Source: Oxalobacteraceae bacterium OTU3CAMAD1 (GTDB lineage Bacteria > Pseudomonadota > Gammaproteobacteria > Burkholderiales > Burkholderiaceae_D). Taken from it: a stretch of 64,000 nucleotides of DNA. Below, one piece after another: positions 53,803-62,082 of the stretch. How positions within the stretch are numbered: position 1 is the stretch's first letter; the number at the start of each line of letters is the position of its first letter. Made by a program: the position numbers and the translations under genes. Where the stretch lies: positions 4,836,001 through 4,900,000 of the forward strand of contig CP099650.1 of assembly GCA_024123915.1 (NCBI GenBank), read 5' to 3'. The notes under the pieces are model-generated. The model ran no database searches. It was given only the letters and a program-made list of their open reading frames with translations, and was not told the DNA's origin.

Positions 53803-55125
53803 TTAAATACCGCACAACTCATGCGCGACCAGATCGGCGTAGGATTCGCGGTGGCGTATCAGTCGCTGCCGCGCGCCTTCAACCAGGACCTCAGCCGGCC
53901 TGCCGCGCGAGTTGTACTGGCTCGCCATGCTCATGCCATAGGCGCCGCAGGAGAAAATCGCCAGCAGGTCGCCGCCTTCGAGCGCCGGCATGGCGCGCCC
54001 CAGCGCGAAGTAATCGCCGGTTTCGCAAATCGGACCGACGATGTCGATGGCGTCGAAACCTTCGTCGGCGCCCCTATCCGGCGCGCCCTGGCCGGGCAAG
54101 CCGCTCCAGTGGCCGTCGAAGGCGCCGAAGCTGGCCGGCCAGATCACGTGGCTGGCGCCGTACAAGGTCGGGCGCAGCAGCACGTTCATGCCCGCGTCGA
54201 CGATGGCGATCTTGCGCTCCCAACCCTGCTTGATGTATTCCACGGACGTCAGCAGGATGCCGGCGTTGGCGCTGATCGAGCGGCCCGGTTCGATGATGAA
54301 GTGCTTGCCGCGCCGTTTGAGCTCCTGCAGGCGGTCGCAGATCGCCGCGCCCATCTGCCCCAGCGAACACGATGGCTGCGCCTCGTTGGCGCGGTACTGC
54401 GCCGGGAAGCCGCCGCCGATGTTAATGAACTCGATCCTGGCGCCACTGGCTTCGATGCGGTCGGCCAGCTGTTCGACCTTGTCGATGGCCGCCAGGTAGG
54501 TGGCGGTGGCGGCGATCGGCGACCCCAGATGGACATGGATGCCGACGACGTCGACATGGCGGTACAGGTTACGCTCGAACAGCGCCTCGGCGCGCAGCAG
54601 CGGCACGCCGAACTTGGTCTGGCGTCCGCCGGTGGAGGTTTTTTCATGGGTGTCGGCGTCGGCGACATCCGGATTGACGCGCACCGCCGCCTTGACCCGC
54701 TTGCCCGCCGCCCGCGCCACCTCGTCGATGCGCGCCAGTTCGCCCTCCGATTCGGCGTTGAACAGGAACACGCCGGCATCGATCGCGTAGGTCAGTTCGT
54801 CGCGCGACTTGCCCACGCCGGCGAAGACGATCTTCTCGGGCGCGGCGCCGGCCTGCAAGGCCCGGTACAACTCGCCGCCGCTGACGACATCGAGCCCGCA
54901 GCCCTGTTCCACCAGCAGCTTGAGCACACCCAGGTTGCTGCAGCTTTTGACCGAGAAGCAGATCAACGGCTCGATACCGGAGAAGGCATCCCGCACCACC
55001 GCGCAGTGATGCTTGAAGGTCTGCGCGCTGTAGACATATACGGGGCTGCCGTGCGCCTCGACGATAGCGCGGGCCGGCACGTCTTCGATGTGCAGCTCGC
55101 CGTTCACATAATGAAAATGGTCCAT
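53803..55125 (-). CDS. PLP-dependent decarboxylase, LysA (DAP decarboxylase) family
   Basis: 440 aa, fold type III. PLP lysine in CFSVKSCSNLGVLK, HVHLGSP, FINIGGGFPAQY, EPGRSISANAG, ICETGDYFA (Cys-Glu contributed across the dimer) and GAYGMSMASQYN. Close to meso-diaminopimelate decarboxylase but in a biosynthetic setting; in similar clusters these enzymes decarboxylate or condense amino acids (polyamine or opine-like). AAGGA lies 5 nt before the ATG. Housekeeping lysA elsewhere is assumed, not seen. Confidence 0.87.
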   Translation of the reverse strand: MDHFHYVNGELHIEDVPARAIVEAHGSPVYVYSAQTFKHHCAVVRDAFSGIEPLICFSVKSCSNLGVLKLLVEQGCGLDVVSGGELYRALQAGAAPEKIVFAGVGKSRDELTYAIDAGVFLFNAESEGELARIDEVARAAGKRVKAAVRVNPDVADADTHEKTSTGGRQTKFGVPLLRAEALFERNLYRHVDVVGIHVHLGSPIAATATYLAAIDKVEQLADRIEASGARIEFINIGGGFPAQYRANEAQPSCSLGQMGAAICDRLQELKRRGKHFIIEPGRSISANAGILLTSVEYIKQGWERKIAIVDAGMNVLLRPTLYGASHVIWPASFGAFDGHWSGLPGQGAPDRGADEGFDAIDIVGPICETGDYFALGRAMPALEGGDLLAIFSCGAYGMSMASQYNSRGRPAEVLVEGARQRLIRHRESYADLVAHELCGI

Positions 55126-55133
55126 CTGGTTCC

Positions 55134-55799
55134 TTAATAATTTGCTGCGGAATTTACTGCGAAATGTGTTGGCCGATTTGTTGCCGGCGCCTGGGGCAGC
55201 AACCAGCCGCCTTTTTGCAGGTAGTCGATGATGGTTTGCGCGCAGCGCTCCGGCGATGCCGTCGAGGTATCGAGCACAATGTCGGCTTGCTGCGGCGCTT
55301 CGTACGGTGAATCGATGCCGGTGAAGTGCCGCAACTGGCCTTCGCGGGCCTTGCGGTACAGGCCCTTCGGATCGCGTCGTTCGCAAACGTCGAGCGCCGC
55401 ATCGAGATAGATTTCGATGAACTGCGCGTCGCCGATCATTTCCTGTACCAGTGCGCGGTCCTGGCGGAATGGCGAGATGAAGGCGGTCAGCACGATCATC
55501 CCGGCGTCGACGAACAGTTTGCTCACTTCGCCGACGCGGCGGATGTTCTCCACCCTGGCCTGGTGGCTGAAATCGAGATCGCGGCACAGGCCATGGCGCA
55601 CGTTGTCGCCGTCGAGCACATAGGTCAGGTACCCCTGGCTGAACAATGTTCCCTCCACCAGTCCCGCCAGGGTGCTTTTTCCTGAGCCGCTCAAGCCCGT
55701 GAACCACAAAACACAGGGCCTCTGGCGCAACCGCGCGGCGCGCATGCCGCGCACCACGGGGAAGTCATGCCAGGTGAGCGAGGATGACAGGCCGCTCAT
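55134..55799 (-). CDS. cysC: Adenylylsulfate (APS) kinase
   Basis: 221 aa with P-loop [27 protein letters not shown] and KGLYRKA, all CysC signatures. It makes PAPS from APS and ATP. A cysC without cysD/N or cysH next to a sulfotransferase suggests a dedicated supply of PAPS for sulfation. Overlaps the sulfotransferase gene by ATGA. The C-terminal 25 residues extend beyond the usual length. Confidence 0.92.
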   Translation of the reverse strand: MSGLSSSLTWHDFPVVRGMRAARLRQRPCVLWFTGLSGSGKSTLAGLVEGTLFSQGYLTYVLDGDNVRHGLCRDLDFSHQARVENIRRVGEVSKLFVDAGMIVLTAFISPFRQDRALVQEMIGDAQFIEIYLDAALDVCERRDPKGLYRKAREGQLRHFTGIDSPYEAPQQADIVLDTSTASPERCAQTIIDYLQKGGWLLPQAPATNRPTHFAVNSAANY

Positions 55800-56554
55800 G
55801 TCCGCGCGCTCCCGGCTTGCTGGCGCAGGTAATCGTAGAACGGCAGGTTGGCTTGGTAAAAACCGCGCAGCTGCTCGTGGTTGTCGACCCTGACCGCGTA
55901 CTGGCGTTCGATCGGTGCGATGCGGTTGCTGTTGGCCGCATCCAGATGCCAGCGCTTGGTGCGTTCCCAGATATCCAGGTGGCCGCCCTCCCATTGCAGC
56001 GACTCGGGCTGGTGTTTCAGGCCGGCGCTCTCGCAAAAACGCGCTACGGTATCGGCGGGATCCGCCACCAGCTTTTCCGCGTCGATGAACAGCGGCCGCG
56101 CGCGCGCCCGCTGCCGCACGAGATCGTAGACCCGCGCCAGATGCTCGTAGCCCACGTCCTCGCAGCGCATCGCCGGGTTGATATGGTAGTGCGAGTTGAT
56201 CACGCTGGCCGGCTCGCGCAGCATGAAGATATGGGTGGCGTCGCGCAGGTAGCTGGCGCCATCGAGCATGTCTCGGTAATCGTACTCGCAGGTGTCCTTG
56301 ACGAAGACCGGGCCATCGTCCAGCAAGCGCTCGATGTGCTCGAACAGGGCCGGCGCGCTGTCGAGCCGGCGCGGCTCGGCGCCGGCCCGCCGGTGCATGA
56401 AGTGGCCGCACGCAGCCAGATCGCACAACGGCTCGTGCAGGATGGTAAAGTCGCCGCGCGCGGCCATCACGCGGACGAAAGCGGTCGATAGCGAGCGCGG
56501 TGGCGCCCACATCACAAACAGTCGGTGTGCAGTGGAGGTCATGGTCGAGGTCAT
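55796..56554 (-). CDS. Sulfotransferase family protein
   Basis: 252 aa from [13 protein letters not shown]. The 5'-phosphosulfate loop is [20 protein letters not shown] at residues about 14-33, with a 3'-phosphate-binding segment near [16 protein letters not shown]. Resembles the small bacterial sulfotransferase_family proteins with the PRS motif. It would transfer sulfate from PAPS to a hydroxyl or amino group of the cluster's product. Translational coupling with the APS kinase supports this. Confidence 0.85.
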   Translation of the reverse strand: MTSTMTSTAHRLFVMWAPPRSLSTAFVRVMAARGDFTILHEPLCDLAACGHFMHRRAGAEPRRLDSAPALFEHIERLLDDGPVFVKDTCEYDYRDMLDGASYLRDATHIFMLREPASVINSHYHINPAMRCEDVGYEHLARVYDLVRQRARARPLFIDAEKLVADPADTVARFCESAGLKHQPESLQWEGGHLDIWERTKRWHLDAANSNRIAPIERQYAVRVDNHEQLRGFYQANLPFYDYLRQQAGSART

Positions 56555-56571
56555 GGTCAACTCTCCGGCGC

Positions 56572-57738
56572 TCAGGCCACCGCTTCGGTGATCCACTTCT
56601 GGCCGCCGTGGGCAAAACGGAACTGCTGCGCGGTGAAACGCGACTTGGCGTAGTCGTGCACGCGGTCGACCGTGTAGCTGCCTTTGAAGCAGATCATGTC
56701 AACCACGCCGCTGGCGTTGGCGGTCAGGTCCTCGGCGCTGTTGATGGCGGTCTGTGTGGCCGGATCGTACAGGCGACCGGCGTAGGTCTGGCGCGCGATG
56801 AACGGCGACAGGAAGCGCATCAACTCCCAGCCATCCTTGTCGACGGTGGCCTGGAATAGATGGCGCGCGGCGGTGCCCAGCAGGTCCAGCCCCGGGGACT
56901 CGTACAAGCCACGGCCCTTGGTGCCGTTCATGCGGTTCTCCAGCACGTTCTTGAGCAGCACGCCATTGCGGCCGGCGATCTGGTTGGCCATGGCGATGGC
57001 GCCGTGGGCGCTCAGCTCGACGTCGTTGATGGCCACCGGCAGGCCGTTCCTGAAGGTGATCGAGCAGCGCTCCGGCTGGTCCGGGGCGTCGGCGACGCGC
57101 ACGCCCATGATCGGCGTCACCGAGTCGGTCGGGTTGGACAGCAGCTCGACCTCGCGGTTCTCGTGCGAGACGCCGCCCAGGTTGGCGTCGACCGAGTGGT
57201 GCGCCTTACCGAGCATCAGGGTCTGATCGGCGTCGGCGACGAAATCGCTCATCGCCACGCGGCTGCGGAAGCGCTCCGCCGTGGTCGGGTCTTCCCACGG
57301 CGAGAACGGCAGGATCTCGGGCGCGAACATCTTCAAGTAGTACGTAAAGCGGAATTCGTCGTTGCCGCCGTGGACCGCGCCGTGCGCCAGCACATTGCAC
57401 TGCTGCTCGCGCAGCGCCGCGACCAAGCCCTTGACCGTCACCGCGCGGGCGATGCCGGTGGTGTTCCAATAGCCGCCGTCGTATTGGGCCTGCGCCCGCA
57501 CCGCCTGCAGGAACACCTGCGCGATCTCCTCTTTCAGGTCGATCACCTTTGTGTCCTGCATCAGGTCGATATTGCCGGCGCAGTAGTCGTGCCCCTCCTC
57601 GCCCGGCTGCCCGATATCGACCGTGAACTGGTCGTAAGCCACGCCCTCTTCCTTCAGCCGCTGCGTGATGAACAAGCTAACCAGTCCGCCCGAAGCGCAG
57701 ATACCGATCTTTTTACCTTTGAGTTCCGAGAATTTCAC
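56572..57738 (-). CDS. Argininosuccinate synthase-like protein with altered ATP motifs
   Basis: 388 aa, GTG start. Overall similar to ArgG ([63 protein letters not shown]). The ATP-pyrophosphatase motif SGGLDTS reads SGGLVSL, losing the Asp and the Ser/Thr that hold ATP, and the HGCTGKGNDQ loop is AVHGGNDE. It may join other substrates, use another activation chemistry, or bind only. No argH is present. Second gene of the operon. Confidence 0.78.
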   Translation of the reverse strand: MKFSELKGKKIGICASGGLVSLFITQRLKEEGVAYDQFTVDIGQPGEEGHDYCAGNIDLMQDTKVIDLKEEIAQVFLQAVRAQAQYDGGYWNTTGIARAVTVKGLVAALREQQCNVLAHGAVHGGNDEFRFTYYLKMFAPEILPFSPWEDPTTAERFRSRVAMSDFVADADQTLMLGKAHHSVDANLGGVSHENREVELLSNPTDSVTPIMGVRVADAPDQPERCSITFRNGLPVAINDVELSAHGAIAMANQIAGRNGVLLKNVLENRMNGTKGRGLYESPGLDLLGTAARHLFQATVDKDGWELMRFLSPFIARQTYAGRLYDPATQTAINSAEDLTANASGVVDMICFKGSYTVDRVHDYAKSRFTAQQFRFAHGGQKWITEAVA

Positions 57739-57809
57739 GATGATGTCCTAGAGGGTTGCGGTTGACGGCAAGGGCGCCGGAAAGATGAAGCGGGAATCTG
57801 GATACAGGG

Positions 57810-58793
57810 CTATTGCGACCACCACGTCGGCGCGCGGTCCCAGCGATGCCGGCGCAGCATGTCCAGGATGCGCGGGTCCAGCGGCACGGCGCCGGAACAG
57901 GCCAGGTTGGCGTCCACGTGGGCCACCGAGCGCATGCCGGGGATCACCGTGGCCACCGTATCGTTGGCGAGGATGAAGCGCAGCGCGATGCGCGCCATGT
58001 CGGCGTCGGCCGGCAGCGCGGTGCGCAGCGCCTCGACCCGCGCCACCGTCGGCGCCAGGTTCTCGGGGACGAAGTAGCTGGCGCGCCAGTCGCCCTCCGG
58101 CCAGGTGGTGGTCTCGCGCAGCATGCCGGTCAGCGAACCCTCGTCGAACGGCACGCGGGCGATGACGCCGATATCGAGTTCGCGGCACAGCGGGAACAGC
58201 TGGTCTTCCGGCGCCTGGTCGAAGATGTTGTAGATGACCTGCACCGAATCGATCAATCCCGTGCACAGGGTGTCGAGCACATTGGCCGGCTCCCAGCGAT
58301 TGACGCTGATGCCGACGCCACCGATCATGCCTTGGCGTTTCAGGTCCTCGACCGCGCGCTGCCAGGATTCCTCGCCGGCCCAGGCGTCTTCCCAGACATG
58401 GAACTGCAGCAGGTCGATCGAGTCGGTGCCCAGGCACTCCAGGCTGCGGCCGACGTATTCATGGATGTGGGCCGCCGGGAAGATGTCCTCGATACGGTCG
58501 CCGCGCCGCGACGGCCACTCGCGGTTTTTCGGCGGCACCTTGGTGGCCACGTACAGCTTCTTTTCGGGATGGTCGCGCAGCGCGCTGCCCAACATGCGCT
58601 CACTTTCGCCACGCCCGTAGATCCAGGCCGTGTCGAAAAAATTGCAACCGTTGGCGATCGCGTGGTGCAGCGCCTCCATGCCGGCGCTGGCGCTCGATCC
58701 CGTCCATCCACCCTCGCCGCCGGCCACGCCCCACATGCCGTAGCCGACGTCGGAAACCTTCCAGGCCAGCCGGCCAAAACGACGATATCTCAT
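57810..58793 (-). CDS. Aldo/keto reductase
   Basis: 327 aa. TIM-barrel AKR with the catalytic tetrad: Asp and Tyr in FFDTAWIYGRGESE, Lys in VATKV, His in LLQFHVWEDAW. NAD(P)H-binding end region present (PGMRSVAHVDANL). It may reduce the aldehyde released by the A-T-R protein to an alcohol. First gene of the leftward operon, divergent from the LysR gene; 71 nt separate it from the next gene. Confidence 0.88.
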   Translation of the reverse strand: MRYRRFGRLAWKVSDVGYGMWGVAGGEGGWTGSSASAGMEALHHAIANGCNFFDTAWIYGRGESERMLGSALRDHPEKKLYVATKVPPKNREWPSRRGDRIEDIFPAAHIHEYVGRSLECLGTDSIDLLQFHVWEDAWAGEESWQRAVEDLKRQGMIGGVGISVNRWEPANVLDTLCTGLIDSVQVIYNIFDQAPEDQLFPLCRELDIGVIARVPFDEGSLTGMLRETTTWPEGDWRASYFVPENLAPTVARVEALRTALPADADMARIALRFILANDTVATVIPGMRSVAHVDANLACSGAVPLDPRILDMLRRHRWDRAPTWWSQ

Positions 58794-58856
58794 AAGTTGA
58801 TCCGCTTTCCGTTGAAAATTCCAGTGCGTTCAGTATGAAAGTTTTAGCAACAAAAA

Positions 58857-58912
58857 CATAATATCAATATGTTCACATCCTATTCATTCCTGATATAGTT
58901 CAGTGATCTGAA
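58857..58912 (+). promoter_or_regulatory. Divergent promoter region with LysR-type dyads
   Basis: CATAATATCAATATG (58857-58871) is a short dyad of the kind LysR proteins bind. TTCACA, 16-nt spacer and TATAGT (58872-58899) is a candidate promoter for the LysR gene. TTCAG-N4-CTGAA (58899-58912) is a perfect dyad over the expected transcript start. Confidence 0.45.
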
Positions 58913-58928
58913 TTCAAGCGGGGATGCC

Positions 58929-59849
58929 ATGGGCTTTACTTTTCGCCACGTTGAGGTGTTTTGGGCGGTGATGACGTCGGGTAGCACGACCGGCGCGGCC
59001 GAGATCCTGCACACCTCGCAGCCGACCATCAGCCGGGAATTGAACCGTTTCGAGAAGCTGTCGCAGCTGACGTTGTTCAAGCGCAGCGGCGGCAAATTGG
59101 TGCCGACCGAGCATGGTTTGATGCTGTTCGACGAGGTCCAGCGCAGCTATCTGGGGCTGGAGCGGATCGGCAACGCGATCGAGGCGCTGCGCCATTTCCG
59201 CCAGGGGCAGATCGCCGTGGCCTGCCTGCCGGCTTTTTCAAGCACGCTGCTGCCGCGCGCCAGCCAGCACTTTTGCAGCAAGTTCCCTGGGGTGAGTTTG
59301 AATGTGACGCCGCTCGAGAGCCCGGCCTTGCAGGAGTCGCTGACCAGCCAGCGCTATCACCTCGGGCTGACCGAGGAACCGGGTATTCCGCCGGGGACCA
59401 AGATGGAAGCGCTGCTGACAATGGATGTGGTGTGCGTGCTGCCGCCGCGCCATCGCCTGTGCGAGAAGCGCACGCTGACGCCGCAGGATTTTGCTGGCAT
59501 CGACTTCGTGTATCTGGCGGCCGGCGACCCGTATCGGAAGATGGTCGACAACACCTTCCGCGAGCATGGTGTGGAGCGCAGGATGGTGGTCGAGACGCAC
59601 AGCGCGGCGGCGGTGTGCGCCACGGTGAGTTTGGGCGTCGGCGTGGCGATCGTCAATCCGCTGACGGCGCTGGAGTATGCCAGGAGCGGGTTGCAGATCC
59701 GGCGCTTCTCGCATCCGGTGCCGTATTCGGTGAATCTGGTCACGCCGCTGTTCCGGCCCGATTCGGAGAGCGTCAACCGATTCATCGACGCGCTGCACCA
59801 CAGCTGCCGGCAAATCAGCGTGGAGCTGGAGAAGATCACCGCAAGCTGA
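58929..59849 (+). CDS. LysR-family regulator (OccR/opine-type) of the biosynthetic cluster
   Basis: 306 aa. N-terminal winged HTH, FRHVEVFWAVMTSGSTTGAAEILHTSQPTISRELNRFE, resembles OccR/NocR-type regulators that sense octopine- or nopaline-like arginine derivatives. C-terminal periplasmic-binding-like effector domain. Divergent from the nine-gene operon, so probably its activator; an amino-acid-like effector would fit the cluster's arginine/lysine-type enzymes. Effector is inference. Confidence 0.88.
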   Translation: MGFTFRHVEVFWAVMTSGSTTGAAEILHTSQPTISRELNRFEKLSQLTLFKRSGGKLVPTEHGLMLFDEVQRSYLGLERIGNAIEALRHFRQGQIAVACLPAFSSTLLPRASQHFCSKFPGVSLNVTPLESPALQESLTSQRYHLGLTEEPGIPPGTKMEALLTMDVVCVLPPRHRLCEKRTLTPQDFAGIDFVYLAAGDPYRKMVDNTFREHGVERRMVVETHSAAAVCATVSLGVGVAIVNPLTALEYARSGLQIRRFSHPVPYSVNLVTPLFRPDSESVNRFIDALHHSCRQISVELEKITAS

Positions 59850-59863
59850 CGCCTTGAACATAC

Positions 59864-59978
59864 CTCGGAGACACGTAGGGCGGATTAGCGTAGCGTAATC
59901 GGCCATGCATGCGCCGCCGTCGACGCGTGCATTGGCCGATTACGGCGTGCCGCCTAATCCGCCCTACGTGTTTCCGAG
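59864..59978. repeat. Dispersed palindromic element, copy 3
   Basis: Outer arms CTCGGAGACACGTAGGGCGG and CCGCCCTACGTGTTTCCGAG are complementary apart from one G-T pair, with inner arms GTAATCGGCCATGCATGCG-like as in copy 1. It fills the convergent space between the LysR gene and the sigma54 activator gene. The outermost bases differ from copy 1 yet still pair. Confidence 0.88.
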
Positions 59979-59982
59979 ATCG

Positions 59983-61833
59983 TCAAGCCTCCTGCAACTT
60001 CTTCATCCGGTACGACAACTGCGGGCGCGTGAGGCCCAACATCCGCGCGGCGGCCGACAGATTGCCGTCAGCGCGCTTGACCGCCGCCAGTATCAGCGTG
60101 CTTTCCAGCGCGTCCAGCGACCACGCCTGCGCCTTGCCGTCGGCCGCCTCGCCCAGCATCGACGGCAACACATCCAACAGCTCCGCGCTGACCGTCGCGG
60201 CGGGTGCCGCCGCAGCGCCCTGGCTGGTCAACCTGCCCGTCTGCGCCAGCGAAAAATACGACGCCTGCGACTCCTCACCGCTGGTGAACAGATGCGGCAA
60301 ATCGATCGGACCATCTTCGTTGGCGTAGATCACCCCGCGCTCCACCAAATTCTGCAGCTCCCGTATATTCCCCGGGAAGTGATAGTTAAGCAGCGCGTCG
60401 ACCGCGCGCGCCGTGAACCCCGTCAACCGGCGCTGGTGCTTCTGCCCATAATGCCGCATGAAGTAGCCCATTAAAAGCGGAATGTCGTCGCGGCGGTCGC
60501 GCAGCGGCGGCAAGTGGATCGGGAACACATTCAGACGGAAGAACAAATCCTCGCGGAAGCGCCCCTGCCGGATCTCCTCGCGCAGATCGACATTGGTGGC
60601 CGCCACCACCCGCACATCGACCTTCACGCTGCGCACACCTCCAACCCGCTCGACCTCTCCCTCCTGCAAAGCGCGCAGCAACTTGCCCTGCGCGACCAGG
60701 CTCAAAGTCGCGATCTCGTCGAGGAACAAGGTGCCCCCGCTGGCGCGCTCGAAGCGCCCGGGCCGCGACTGCGTCGCCCCGGTGAAGGCGCCGCGCTCGA
60801 CGCCGAACAACTCCGATTCGATCAGCGTCTCCGGTATCGCCGCGCAGTTGACGGCGACGAAGGGCTGCTCCTTGCGCTTGCCGATCTGGTGCAGCATGTA
60901 TGCGAACAGCTCCTTGCCGACGCCGGATTCACCGGTGAACAGCACCGTGGCCGCCGTCGGCGCCACCCGCTTGAGCATATGGCAGGCCGCGTTGAAGGCC
61001 GACGACACGCCCACCATCTCCTTGTCCGCGTAGGGCCGCTCGTCATCGCCCGCCAATATCGCGGCCTTCTGGTGCGCGAGCGGTTCGCTGTAGGCCGTGG
61101 TGCTGACGAAGGCCTCGGCGTTCAGGAAGCGCAAATCCTCTTCGACGTTGTCCCATTCGTCGGCCGGCTTGCCGATCAGGCGGCAGTGCTTGTGCCCCAT
61201 CGACATGCACTCGATCTCGCGATAAATCGTCAAACGCCCGATCATCGCGCTGGTGTAGCCGATCGCATAGCCGGTCTGCATCCAGCACGCCGGCTCGGTG
61301 CCGATGCCGAAATCGGCGGTGTGCACCTCGTCCTCGCCGGAGTGGTGCCAAAGGAATTCACCGCGATAGGTCCCCAGTTCCACGTCGAATTCGAAGTGCA
61401 GCGCCTCGACCTTGACCGCGCCCTCGAGCGAATGCATGCGCGGGCCGGCCGAAAACAGCGCAGCCGGATCGGCGTCCGGCCAGCGTTCGCGCAGCAGCTG
61501 GGCGTCGCGCGCGCCGGCCGAATAACCGACCCGCGTGAGCAGGCCGCGCGTGCGTTCCGCACCTATGCTCTCCAGCAGTTCGCGCCGCAGCGAGCCGAGT
61601 GAGGTCATATGCACCAGCTGCATGCGCTGGCCGTTCAACCATATGCGGCCATCGCCCGGCGAAAAATGCAGGCTCTGGGTGATGTCGTCCAAGGTCGGCG
61701 CCGCGCCTTCGTTCAAATGGGCGCTGTCGCCCCGGTTCAGCATCTTGCCGGTGGCCTGCGATACCTCCGCCAGCGAAACGCGCTCACGCTTGCTCATGTC
61801 TCCGCTTTCGTCATTTTTTATCAAATCATACAT
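59983..61833 (-). CDS. XylR/DmpR-type sigma54-dependent activator
   Basis: 616 aa from ATG 61833 (AGGAG 9 nt upstream). XylR_N sensor (about 50-150), V4R domain (about 155-225, ECMSMGHKHCRLIGKP with the Cys/His pattern), AAA+ domain with Walker A GESGVGKE, sigma54 loop GAFTGA and Walker B GGTLFLDEI, then a Fis-type C-terminal HTH. This family binds aromatic effectors directly through XylR_N/V4R. It is divergent from the aldehyde dehydrogenase gene, and the intergenic region holds its enhancer site and a -24/-12 promoter. Confidence 0.93.
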   Translation of the reverse strand: MYDLIKNDESGDMSKRERVSLAEVSQATGKMLNRGDSAHLNEGAAPTLDDITQSLHFSPGDGRIWLNGQRMQLVHMTSLGSLRRELLESIGAERTRGLLTRVGYSAGARDAQLLRERWPDADPAALFSAGPRMHSLEGAVKVEALHFEFDVELGTYRGEFLWHHSGEDEVHTADFGIGTEPACWMQTGYAIGYTSAMIGRLTIYREIECMSMGHKHCRLIGKPADEWDNVEEDLRFLNAEAFVSTTAYSEPLAHQKAAILAGDDERPYADKEMVGVSSAFNAACHMLKRVAPTAATVLFTGESGVGKELFAYMLHQIGKRKEQPFVAVNCAAIPETLIESELFGVERGAFTGATQSRPGRFERASGGTLFLDEIATLSLVAQGKLLRALQEGEVERVGGVRSVKVDVRVVAATNVDLREEIRQGRFREDLFFRLNVFPIHLPPLRDRRDDIPLLMGYFMRHYGQKHQRRLTGFTARAVDALLNYHFPGNIRELQNLVERGVIYANEDGPIDLPHLFTSGEESQASYFSLAQTGRLTSQGAAAAPAATVSAELLDVLPSMLGEAADGKAQAWSLDALESTLILAAVKRADGNLSAAARMLGLTRPQLSYRMKKLQEA

Positions 61834-61848
61834 CGGTAGTTCTCCTGG

Positions 61849-61864
61849 TTGATCATTTGATCAA
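61849..61864. promoter_or_regulatory. Upstream activating sequence for the sigma54 activator
   Basis: TTGATCATTTGATCAA is a perfect 16-bp dyad and differs by one base from the DmpR/XylR-type enhancer consensus TTGATCAATTGATCAA. It lies 114 nt before the -24 element, a normal enhancer distance, and 16 nt before the activator's own start codon, so autoregulation is also possible. Confidence 0.8.
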
Positions 61865-61977
61865 GCGGCGGGGTCGCCACATTTTTGCTGCGACGCGCAA
61901 CCGCGCGCTTCGAATTCGTCCCGCAAGCCCGGTGTATCGGTCATGGTGCGCCGCATTAAAGCAAAACCACACATCGC

Positions 61978-61993
61978 TGGCACGCAACTTGTA
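61978..61993 (+). promoter_or_regulatory. Sigma54 (-24/-12) promoter of the aldehyde dehydrogenase operon
   Basis: TGGCACGCAACTTGTA fits the sigma54 consensus TGGCACG-N4-TTGC(A/T) with GT in place of GC at -12. It lies 90 nt before the ATG at 62083, downstream of the enhancer dyad. Confidence 0.78.
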
Positions 61994-62082
61994 ATAGCTA
62001 AGGAAAGAGCGGCAAGCGAACCTTATGCAACTAGCGTGCTAAGGGACGAAAGTGCCCCACCCAGTCAACCAAGGAGACAGAC

